Of a stretch of DNA of 5,509 nucleotides, positions 1-5,509 are shown piece by piece (the first letter of the stretch is position 1; each line of letters begins with the position of its first letter). Under the pieces are notes generated by a model. That model did no database searches. It was given only the letters and a program-made list of their open reading frames with translations, and was not told where the DNA came from. The translations under genes and the position numbers were made by a program. The DNA lies in the NCBI GenBank assembly GCA_965652775.1, contig CBFGXP010000239.1:1-5509 (forward strand), in the 5' to 3' direction. Source of the stretch: VBAS01 sp965652775 (lineage in GTDB: Bacteria; Bacteroidota; Bacteroidia; Chitinophagales; Chitinophagaceae).

Positions 1-148
1 AGAGTATCTTTTTTAGTTCATCAATAGATGCTATGGGAAAATTTTCATATGTGCAATCATTAAGCCCTTCTTTTTCAAATTTTTCAGTAAAATATTTTTT
101 TGAAAAAGAATGTGATAAAGGATATCCGATCAAACCAAATAGTCGCAT
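1..148 (-). CDS. aroE: Shikimate dehydrogenase AroE, N-terminal part (cut by left window edge)
   Basis: Shikimate dehydrogenase (EC 1.1.1.25) reduces 3-dehydroshikimate to shikimate with NADPH in the cytoplasmic chorismate/aromatic amino acid pathway. Only the first 49 codons are in the window. They begin MRLFGLIGYPLSHSFSKKYF, the family's N-terminal substrate-binding motif. Ser14 and Ser16 fall at the same numbers as the shikimate-binding serines of the E. coli enzyme. The usual SxSP proline is replaced by Lys17, a form I associate with Bacteroidota enzymes. The catalytic Lys/Asp pair and the NADP-binding Rossmann domain lie beyond the edge and cannot be judged. The ATG at 148-146 overlaps the upstream gene's stop by one base (TGATG), so the gene is very probably co-transcribed and translationally coupled with the ComA-like gene. 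It has no promoter of its own. The identification rests on a short but diagnostic stretch. Confidence 0.9.
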   Translation of the reverse strand, partial: MRLFGLIGYPLSHSFSKKYFTEKFEKEGLNDCTYENFPIASIDELKKIL

Positions 149-918
149 CAGGCTTCTTCTTTATTCAGGAATAAATGAAAAGTATCACCACGAAGACCAA
201 CTCTCATTGCTTCTAATGGGAGCATCTCGGTAGGTGCAATATTTCCAAGATTAACATTACAACCAATTAGTTCGATAAAATAAAGTTGCTGCGCTTTTTG
301 CGGAGCTTCCCAAATAATTTTCTCTGCCGGGATCTGGGTTAATATTTCCTGCACCAATCCTTCTCTTACCTCGCCGCTACCACGATATATCCCTACATTT
401 CCAGCTTCCCTTGCTTCAGCAATTACGTAGGTTGCGCCGGCATTTAACTCGGCCCGCATCAACTCGATCCATTTATATGGTGGAATGATATGTTCTGCAT
501 CTTTACTTCCAACTTCGCTCAAAACTGTGCCATATTTTGTTAACTTCTCAACATAACCACATTTCTCTGAATGAGGGATTGTAATTGACCCATCACTTAC
601 TTCCATATAACTTATACCATACTCTTTGCAAACGGTTAGATAATCGTCAAACTGATTGCGAATCAGGAAAGCTTCAAACAACGTACCGCCGAAATAAACA
701 GGAATATCGTAGGATTGATATACTTCGATCTTTTCTTTTAAATTGGGCGTAACGAATGAAGTTCCAAAGCCCAGTTTTACAATATCAACATGCGGATGCG
801 CTACACTTAAAAAATTTTTGGCCTCGTTAATACTAAGTCCTTTATCCATCACCATTGTAAGTCCAGATGTCCGGGGCTTCTGAATGCGATCAGGGATGTT
901 ACTTAAATTGAAATTCAT
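148..918 (-). CDS. comA: Phosphosulfolactate synthase-like protein (ComA family)
   Basis: ComA (EC 4.4.1.19) adds sulfite to phosphoenolpyruvate to give phosphosulfolactate, the first step of coenzyme M synthesis in methanogens and of sulfolactate formation in some bacteria. This is not the competence regulator of the same name. The 256 residues match the usual family length and carry the family blocks in order along a TIM-barrel-type fold: DKGL (25-28), KLGFGTS (48-54), GGTLFE (77-82), EVSDGS (106-111), SEVGSKD (134-140), EAREAG (168-173), WEAPQKAQQ (203-211), NLGNIAP (223-229) and GLRGDTF (241-247). All blocks look intact, so an active enzyme is likely. There is no signal peptide, so it should be cytoplasmic. 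The ATG at 918 is preceded by an A-rich stretch without a Shine-Dalgarno, as is normal in Bacteroidota. The stop overlaps the aroE start. The later coenzyme M genes (comB, comC, comDE) are absent here, so the product's fate is unknown. Plant Hsa32-type homologues show that the family can have other roles. Confidence 0.88.
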   Translation of the reverse strand: MNFNLSNIPDRIQKPRTSGLTMVMDKGLSINEAKNFLSVAHPHVDIVKLGFGTSFVTPNLKEKIEVYQSYDIPVYFGGTLFEAFLIRNQFDDYLTVCKEYGISYMEVSDGSITIPHSEKCGYVEKLTKYGTVLSEVGSKDAEHIIPPYKWIELMRAELNAGATYVIAEAREAGNVGIYRGSGEVREGLVQEILTQIPAEKIIWEAPQKAQQLYFIELIGCNVNLGNIAPTEMLPLEAMRVGLRGDTFHLFLNKEEA

Positions 919-970
919 AGTTCATTTTTATTGAAAACCGATTTTCCAGGCAGTCAAGTTTCAATGGCGG

Positions 971-978
971 CAAAAATA
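971..978 (-). promoter_or_regulatory. Candidate -7 element for comA-aroE
   Basis: The minus strand reads TATTTTTG, an exact fit to the Bacteroidota -7 consensus TAnnTTTG. It ends 52 bp before the comA ATG, giving a predicted leader of roughly 45 nt. No good TTTG -33 element sits at the expected distance upstream, so this is a half-match only. If real, comA-aroE is transcribed separately from the TPR gene upstream. The rest of the 117-bp gap (919-1035) shows no recognisable riboswitch or strong terminator. Confidence 0.35.
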
Positions 979-1035
979 GGAAAGAAAGGTCAGAGTGTAC
1001 CTGAACTTTACCAGTCGAAAGATCAACACTATTAC

Positions 1036-2451
1036 TCAACGTTTTCTTTTAATTCTTGAGATCACATCTACTACATGATGATTTTGGAGTATCGAAGGAT
1101 TTAACGCTACAAAATTTTTTACAAGCTTTGGCGACTTTGCCATAGCGTGTTCAAGTTGCAAAATTGCTTCTTTGGTTTTTCCTAAAGCAAAAAGTATTGC
1201 GCTGAGATAATATAAAAATATTGGTTGGTTGGTTGAGATCTTTAATGCTGCCATTACCTGTTCCCTGGCTTCTTCAAAATATCCGGCCTTGTATAGACAT
1301 CTTACAAGGGCTTCCCAGCCTTTCTTATTTTTTGGACGTGTACTTACCACTGCGGAGAAATAATGAATGGCATCTTTAAAGAAACCTTGCTGTATTTTAC
1401 ATTCGCCCATCAGCAAATTATATTCGGATTGATTCCGGTGGATCTTCAAAGCACTTTCAAGTTGCTTCACTGCGCTTTCCCACTGACCGTCGTTAAAATA
1501 AGTACAGGCAATTTTATAATACAACTTACTATCATCTGGCGAAATATGAGACGCTTTTTTGTAATAAAATCTTGCCTGCGCATTATTATGAAGTCTGTCA
1601 TAACAATATCCCAACGCTTCATGAATCAATGCTTCCGGTTTTGTAAGCTCAAGAACCTTTTGCAATACTTCTATTGCTTCTTTATATTTTTTCAATCGTA
1701 TATAAGCATCTCCCATATTACGATAGGCATAATCAAATTTTTCATTTATAGCAATGGCATATTGATAGGCATCAAGTGCTTTCTCATATAATTTTATTCC
1801 CTGGTAAGCGGCGGCAAGATTGAACCATGCAAGATCATTATAAGGAAACTCATCAATAATTCTTTGATGCAGTTTAATACTCTCTTCATTTCTGCCCGTA
1901 AAATCGGTCCAAAAACAAATCTTATATAAAGCCTCTTCATTATTTGGTTCCTGTTCTAGTATGAGCTTTAAACAATCAAATACTTTTTCAAATTCCTGGT
2001 AATCGTCATACACGTCAGCCAATTCAAACAGAAGCGAAATTCTTTCATCGCCGGTAAACAGATCGAGGGCCTGCTCAAGGATCTCGACTGCTTTTTCCTG
2101 CTTATCCAATGCTAAGTAGGCATCTGTTTTTAAGATGTAAACATTAATGTCAGTGCTATCGAGCATTGCAGCATGATCCAGCAGGTTTAGCGCCTCCCGG
2201 TATTTATGAGTGGCAATTAACAAATCCGCCTTGCGAATAAGCATGGTGGAGGAAAACGGATATTGTTCCGCTCCCTTCTCGGCTGCTTCTAAAGCACTGC
2301 TTATATCTTCCTTTTCATCAAAATAATCAATAATTTTTTCGAATGATTCCTCGTCAATGTAAGATTGGCTGCGGCCTTTTTTCAGATTTTCGTACCGTTT
2401 GAGGATTTCCTTGAGGTCGTCGTGGTTTTCCCGGAGTGGATTTTCTTTCAT
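1036..2451 (-). CDS. Tetratricopeptide-repeat protein, about 12 tandem TPRs
   Basis: This is a 471-residue cytoplasmic protein made almost entirely of TPR helix-turn-helix repeats, so it is probably a protein-protein interaction scaffold; no partner or pathway can be read from it. There is no signal peptide or membrane segment. After a charged N-terminal segment (1-36, rich in Lys/Glu), repeats start near residues 37, 71, 105, 139, 173, 207, 241, 274, 308, 342, 376 and 410. The spacing is an almost unbroken 34-residue register, which implies one continuous superhelix. The best repeats are those at 207-240 (LAWFNLAAAY...) and 241-273 (YAYRNMGDAY...). A short C-terminal cap ends in the basic RIKRKR. 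The ATG at 2451 is the first in frame and lies close behind a possible promoter. It is followed on the same strand, 117 bp on, by comA. TPR proteins of this type are common and usually unnamed in Bacteroidota. Confidence 0.9.
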   Translation of the reverse strand: MKENPLRENHDDLKEILKRYENLKKGRSQSYIDEESFEKIIDYFDEKEDISSALEAAEKGAEQYPFSSTMLIRKADLLIATHKYREALNLLDHAAMLDSTDINVYILKTDAYLALDKQEKAVEILEQALDLFTGDERISLLFELADVYDDYQEFEKVFDCLKLILEQEPNNEEALYKICFWTDFTGRNEESIKLHQRIIDEFPYNDLAWFNLAAAYQGIKLYEKALDAYQYAIAINEKFDYAYRNMGDAYIRLKKYKEAIEVLQKVLELTKPEALIHEALGYCYDRLHNNAQARFYYKKASHISPDDSKLYYKIACTYFNDGQWESAVKQLESALKIHRNQSEYNLLMGECKIQQGFFKDAIHYFSAVVSTRPKNKKGWEALVRCLYKAGYFEEAREQVMAALKISTNQPIFLYYLSAILFALGKTKEAILQLEHAMAKSPKLVKNFVALNPSILQNHHVVDVISRIKRKR

Positions 2452-2468
2452 TTTGTCGGGGGTTTAGT

Positions 2469-2498
2469 CAAATTAGGAATTTTTATAAAAACAGCCAA
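2469..2498 (-). promoter_or_regulatory. Possible promoter of the TPR gene
   Basis: On the minus strand, TTG (2498-2496), a 20-bp spacer and TAATTTG (2475-2469) resemble the Bacteroidota -33/-7 pair, but the -7 element is one base shorter than TAnnTTTG. The 12-bp AT palindrome TTTTTATAAAAA (2480-2491) lies inside the spacer. A-rich sequence upstream on this strand (about 2501-2520) could help binding. The element ends 17 bp before the ATG at 2451, so the leader would be only about 10 nt. The match is weak. Confidence 0.3.
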
Positions 2499-2558
2499 CT
2501 TTTAATAACTTTTTTCCTTTTTGTGCGTTAAATAAATGACAAAATTGTGGATAGACGG

Positions 2559-2591
2559 TTTGTTTTATGAATATTTTTGTTTTTATATTTG
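2559..2591 (+). promoter_or_regulatory. Bacteroidota-type promoter of the small secreted-protein gene
   Basis: TTTG (2559-2562), a 21-bp spacer and TATATTTG (2584-2591) match the Bacteroidota primary sigma consensus TTTG/TAnnTTTG in both sequence and spacing. A start site a few bases downstream would fall at about 2596-2600, almost on the ATG at 2599, giving a leaderless or nearly leaderless transcript. A second -7-like word, TATTTTTG (2572-2579), has a poorer -33 partner (TTG at 2545-2547, 24-bp spacer) but would leave a leader of about 14 nt. Either one argues against the upstream ATG at 2536 as the start. Confidence 0.5.
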
Positions 2592-2598
2592 CTTACGG

Positions 2599-2955
2599 AT
2601 GAAGACTTACCAAAACATATTCAAATTAGTGCTGGCGAGAAAACTGACAACTCTGTTTTTAATAGGTTTGTCTTTTGCGGCTTTCGCTACTCTAGGTGAT
2701 GGTAAATCTAAAGGAAAGAAAAGTTCACTATTAAATTGCAAACCATCTATCACTCCTGGTAAATTCTCATTAAAATCAGGATACCAATATCGCGGCAGCC
2801 AAATTATCAATCAGCAGAAAGATAAAAATTCATTTACCCGCAATTCGCTTGTTACTTATCAAAAAGGTAACATGACTTATATCTATCCGGTAAAAACGGT
2901 GATTCCTCAAAAGATAAAAATTACTGTTGGTATTCCTCAGCTAAGTAAGAATTGA
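2599..2955 (+). CDS. Small secreted, strongly basic protein of unknown function
   Basis: I do not recognise this 118-residue protein. It begins with a clear signal peptide: a basic N-region (MKTYQNIFKLVLARK), a hydrophobic core (residues 16-29) and an AFA cleavage motif predicted to be cut after Ala30. The mature part, about 88 residues, has 16 Lys/Arg against 2 Asp, no Glu, and one Cys (Cys47), so it is highly cationic. It is rich in Ser, Asn, Gln and Tyr, and its C-terminal half has beta-like alternation (for example TYIYPVKTVIPQKIKITV). An in-frame ATG at 2536 would add 21 residues, but these would sit before the signal peptide and overlap the best promoter match, so the ATG at 2599 is preferred. 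It is the only plus-strand gene here, divergent from the TPR gene and meeting the next gene stop to stop. Export to the periplasm or outside is inferred. It could be a lineage-restricted envelope or surface protein. The signal peptide and promoter support a real gene. Confidence 0.7.
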   Translation: MKTYQNIFKLVLARKLTTLFLIGLSFAAFATLGDGKSKGKKSSLLNCKPSITPGKFSLKSGYQYRGSQIINQQKDKNSFTRNSLVTYQKGNMTYIYPVKTVIPQKIKITVGIPQLSKN

Positions 2956-2961
2956 TCAATT
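2950..2961. repeat. 12-bp perfect palindrome centred on two abutting stop codons
   Basis: AATTGATCAATT is its own reverse complement. Its central TGATCA is formed by the TGA of the plus-strand gene (2953-2955) and the TGA of the minus-strand gene (2958-2956). As RNA it could form only a 4-bp A/U stem with a GATC loop, too weak for an intrinsic terminator. The inner six bases are palindromic simply because two TGA codons abut, so only three flanking base pairs need explaining. It may well be chance. Confidence 0.6.
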
Positions 2962-3624
2962 AGATTTCCCTGCATTATTGCTTTCTTCGTATGTCATCAC
3001 CCTAAAACCGCTTTTAGGTAAATCAAATTTTGTGGCAGGAACGATGCTGAAGTTTACTTTCGACACAGTGTAGGTTACTTTAAGGCTGCCGATAATAGTC
3101 TCATATTCCATCGCAAGGCCAGGTAAAGATTTATATGCATATTCAAACTCCCGGTTATTTGCAACCAGGTCCTTCGTAAAAAACACGGTGATGGTCGTTC
3201 CGTCTTTCATGGTCCCGATCGCTTTCTGACATTTGTAGCCAGCAATTTCTTTGTACTCGTTTTCGTATTTGAAAACAATCCCCTCGTATTTCTTATTTGC
3301 TTCTTTCCAGTTATCAGGTGTCATGGTGATCATATATTTCTGTTCACCATATTCTTTCAGCACATTTACATTGCCGCTCTTGCCATCGACAATTGTAGAT
3401 TCAACTCCTAACGAACTTACCCTCTCAAAGCGGGTTTGAAGCCCTTTCAGATAGACAATACTTGTCGCCCCGTCAAACATATCGGCAATGGATGGGTTGC
3501 TATTTCCTGTGTTTACAACTATATCATAAGAAATAGTTCCCTCTGTGATTCTCTTTTGACCCTGGACATTAAATACCCATAAAAGTCCGAGTACAATAAC
3601 AGATATTTTTATACGCTTTTTCAT
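2956..3624 (-). CDS. Secreted GLPGLI/DUF4412-like protein
   Basis: This is a 222-residue exported protein of a family widespread in Bacteroidota with no known biochemical role. The N-terminus MKKRIKISVIVLGLLWVFNV is a typical signal peptide, with a likely cut after Gly22 (VQG before Gln23). The mature part opens with EGTISYDI (29-36), a usual opening of these proteins, followed by beta-rich sequence. It has the family block IAGYKCQKA (127-135, its only cysteine, Cys132), a FFTKD turn (148-152) and LPGLAMEYE (167-175), corresponding to the GLPGLI signature. A LolA-like beta fold is possible but inferred. The ATG at 3624 is chosen because the signal peptide starts there; a TTG at 3663 would add 13 residues before it. 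It lies 91 bp downstream of yidC on the same strand. That gap holds no exact TAnnTTTG match, so read-through from yidC is possible. Its stop abuts the stop of the convergent gene. Which of the two related families fits best needs a profile search. Confidence 0.75.
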   Translation of the reverse strand: MKKRIKISVIVLGLLWVFNVQGQKRITEGTISYDIVVNTGNSNPSIADMFDGATSIVYLKGLQTRFERVSSLGVESTIVDGKSGNVNVLKEYGEQKYMITMTPDNWKEANKKYEGIVFKYENEYKEIAGYKCQKAIGTMKDGTTITVFFTKDLVANNREFEYAYKSLPGLAMEYETIIGSLKVTYTVSKVNFSIVPATKFDLPKSGFRVMTYEESNNAGKSN

Positions 3625-3715
3625 TGGTTTAAAAGTAACTAAAAGACGTGCCAAGTTAGCCAAATAGTTGTACAGCGACGTAAACGCTTATTAACAAATA
3701 ATGGGATTTTAACAC

Positions 3716-5509
3716 TTATCTTTTACCCTTTGCCTGAACTTCTTTCAGCTTTTTTTGCTGTTCCTGCATCTGCTCAAATCGTTCCTGCCATTTGGATTTT
3801 GATTTGGGCTTCTTTCGATTTTCATCCATTTTAGCCAAAATCTTATCATGGTTGATAATATAATTCTGGATAATGAACTGAAGGACCAATGTGACAATAT
3901 TGGATACAGTATAATACCAGGTAAGCGCCGCAGGCAGGCTGTTAAAAATAAATAAAAGGAAAACCGGAAATATATAGGGCATGTATTTCAACACAGGATT
4001 GCTTTGATCCGGCGTCATGCTCATGCTATATATTGAGATCAGGAAACTGGTAAGACATGCTGTGATCGTAAATAAACTCACGTGAGTTCCGTAAATGGAA
4101 CTTATGATTGGAATGTTCCCGAAATCAAGAATTGAATCGTATGCGGAAAGATCCTTTGCCCATAAAAAATTTTCTCCCCTCAGATCAACATAAGAATTAA
4201 AGAAACTATAGAGTGCAAAAAAGATGGGGATCTGTAACAACGCTGGTATGCAACCGCCCAAAGGATTTACCCCCGCTTCTCTGAAAAGCTTCATTTGTTC
4301 CATACTCATCGCCTGCTGATCCTTACCGTGCTTTGCTTTTAATTTTTCAATTTCAGGACGCAGCACTTTCATTTTAGCACCACTCAAATAACTTGTATAT
4401 GTTAATGGTGAAATAAGTAACCTGATTACAAATGTGAGCAACAGAATTGCAATCCCCATGCTGCCTACCATCTTACTGAAAAAATCAAATACAGGTAATA
4501 CGATAAACTTGTTGATAGGTCTTACAAATGCATAAATACCCTGGCCAAGATTTACCAGTTTACCCATTTGTTTATCATATTTCTTCAGAATACGGAAATC
4601 ACTGGGACCATAATAAACGGCTAAAGGAATGGTAACATCTGTTCCCTTTGCTGCATGTTGCAACGTTGCTGTCGACTGCACAACAGTAACAGAGTCATTA
4701 GGACTCGTCCATTCCATTTTACCACCTGAAAAATTATTCTTAGCTACCAATATCCCGTTAAAAAATCGCTGGCGCATCGCCACCCATTCAACCGGCTTAC
4801 TAAACTGAACATCACTGCGACGACCAACTGTGAAATAATCAAATTCATCATCCATCACGTATCCCATTTGAGAATTTGTCCTTTCATAAGATAGATCCAT
4901 TTCCTGCTTCAAAGCCTTGTATTGCCATTGCAGGTTCAGTGTTTCATTATCCAAGAATGTATTTGCTTTGCTCAACTTTAAATTAAAGTCAATCATGTAG
5001 TTCCCTTTTCTAAAAACGAATTCATGAGTTATTGAACGTCCGGAACTATCACCCAGTGTATAAGAAATTTTTTGTACTGAATCGCCTTGCTTAACAATAC
5101 CGTTCGGCGTGAAATAAAAATCCTTAATATTTCCGGTTTCACCGGGATCACTTTTGATCTTATAATCAATCTTATCAAAATCAGTGGATGCAAGCCGAAC
5201 CAATTTGTTTTGCTGATCTTTAAATTTTTTAAGCTCTACCCATTTTATCTGGCCACCCTTATTAGTAAAAGCAACTTTTACAAGCTCATTATCAACATAG
5301 GTAAGTTGCTCAGTTCCTAATGTGGCTTTTTGAAACTGACCAGCCGTAGTTATCGTTTGAATCGTAGTAACCTGTGAAGTATCTTGTTTTTGAGTGACAG
5401 TTTCGGGTTTGGGTTTAGGTTGATTTGCTTTTTCAACTGAATCCTGGATAGCTCTTTTTTGCTTCAGCGCTGCCTGCTCACGATTATTAAAATAAAAGAA
5501 ACCAAAAAA
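3716..5509 (-). CDS. yidC: Membrane protein insertase YidC (first few codons beyond right edge)
   Basis: YidC inserts and folds inner-membrane proteins, alone or with SecYEG. The frame is open from the right edge, giving 597 visible residues. Residue numbers below are for this visible part. It starts inside TM1 (FFGFFYF), so perhaps 10-20 residues are missing. Next comes a Lys/Gln/Thr/Pro-rich linker with PKPKPE, then the periplasmic beta domain opening with YVDNELVKVAFTNKGG (about 70-85) and running to about 320. The insertase core follows: TM2 (about 350-370) with the key groove arginine in FVIRLLISPLTY (Arg363, equivalent to E. coli Arg366), the cytoplasmic helical hairpin (about 375-412), NPLGGCIP (415-422) leading into TM3, and TMs near 478-496, 510-525 and 526-547. 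The tail (555-597) is Lys/Gln/Glu-rich and coiled-coil-like, suited to ribosome contact. The TTG at 5203 that a simple ORF search would take as a start lies inside the periplasmic domain. The gene ends in TAA. Confidence 0.97.
   Translation of the reverse strand, partial: FFGFFYFNNREQAALKQKRAIQDSVEKANQPKPKPETVTQKQDTSQVTTIQTITTAGQFQKATLGTEQLTYVDNELVKVAFTNKGGQIKWVELKKFKDQQNKLVRLASTDFDKIDYKIKSDPGETGNIKDFYFTPNGIVKQGDSVQKISYTLGDSSGRSITHEFVFRKGNYMIDFNLKLSKANTFLDNETLNLQWQYKALKQEMDLSYERTNSQMGYVMDDEFDYFTVGRRSDVQFSKPVEWVAMRQRFFNGILVAKNNFSGGKMEWTSPNDSVTVVQSTATLQHAAKGTDVTIPLAVYYGPSDFRILKKYDKQMGKLVNLGQGIYAFVRPINKFIVLPVFDFFSKMVGSMGIAILLLTFVIRLLISPLTYTSYLSGAKMKVLRPEIEKLKAKHGKDQQAMSMEQMKLFREAGVNPLGGCIPALLQIPIFFALYSFFNSYVDLRGENFLWAKDLSAYDSILDFGNIPIISSIYGTHVSLFTITACLTSFLISIYSMSMTPDQSNPVLKYMPYIFPVFLLFIFNSLPAALTWYYTVSNIVTLVLQFIIQNYIINHDKILAKMDENRKKPKSKSKWQERFEQMQEQQKKLKEVQAKGKR

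Noticed and set aside
33..233. Plus-strand ORF of 66 codons
   Set aside because: It lies opposite the aroE start and comA end, both clearly coding on the minus strand, and has no recognisable features.
933..946. Short inverted repeat GAAAA-CCGA-TTTTC in the comA leader
   Set aside because: The 5-bp A/T-rich stem is too weak to call a terminator or riboswitch, and such repeats are expected by chance in AT-rich DNA.
986..1004. Possible terminator after the TPR gene (minus-strand GTTCAG, 7-nt loop, CTGACC)
   Set aside because: The stem is six pairs with one mismatch and is followed by a mixed C/T run rather than a T tract, so it is not convincing.
1363..1791. Plus-strand ORF of 142 codons, Phe/Ile-rich
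   Set aside because: It is antisense to the TPR gene. The hydrophobic, low-complexity composition is what the complement of Lys/Glu-rich TPR codons gives.
2607..2810. Minus-strand ORF of 67 codons
   Set aside because: It is opposite the small secreted-protein gene, which has the signal peptide and promoter; this one has neither.
3251..3439. Plus-strand ORF of 62 codons
   Set aside because: It is antisense to the GLPGLI/DUF4412-like gene, with no independent support.
3625..3715. TATTTG-type words upstream of the GLPGLI/DUF4412-like gene
   Set aside because: They lack the two-base spacer of TAnnTTTG and have no -33 partner at the right distance, so they are not reported as a promoter.
5087..5320. 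Plus-strand ORF of 77 codons
   Set aside because: It is antisense to the periplasmic-domain part of yidC, which is unambiguous.

Overview
The window looks like chromosomal DNA from a member of the Bacteroidota, most likely a relative of Chitinophagaceae. The DNA is AT-rich. There are no clear Shine-Dalgarno sequences ahead of the starts. Upstream regions carry matches or near-matches to the Bacteroidota sigma-factor motif (TTTG, about 20 bp, TAnnTTTG). The gene content also fits: a YidC with a large periplasmic domain and a Lys-rich tail, a secreted GLPGLI/DUF4412-like protein, and an AroE beginning with the SHSFSKKYF variant. The genus is an inference and cannot be fixed from this window.

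Layout from right to left, following the main (minus) coding strand. At 5509-3716 is yidC, the inner-membrane insertase. It is open at the right edge, so only its first few codons are missing. After a 91-bp gap comes a secreted GLPGLI/DUF4412-like protein (3624-2956). Its stop codon abuts, tail to tail, the stop of the only plus-strand gene, a small secreted and very basic protein of unknown function (2599-2955). A 147-bp divergent promoter region (2452-2598) separates that gene from a 471-residue protein built almost wholly of TPR repeats (2451-1036). A 117-bp gap with a candidate promoter then leads to a phosphosulfolactate synthase-like gene (ComA family, 918-148). Its stop codon overlaps the start of aroE, shikimate dehydrogenase (148-1), which runs off the left edge.

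Most of the window is housekeeping or conserved lineage content: membrane-protein insertion, the shikimate pathway and a TPR scaffold. Three things deserve a second look: a ComA-family sulfonate enzyme translationally coupled to aroE in a bacterium that is not expected to make coenzyme M; the small orphan secreted cationic protein, whose promoter match implies a nearly leaderless mRNA; and the zero-gap convergent gene pair that meets inside a 12-bp palindrome. I found no mobile element, CRISPR array, tRNA, rRNA or convincing hairpin terminator, and no intergenic stretch exceeds 150 bp. I do not see a clearly new multi-gene system here.
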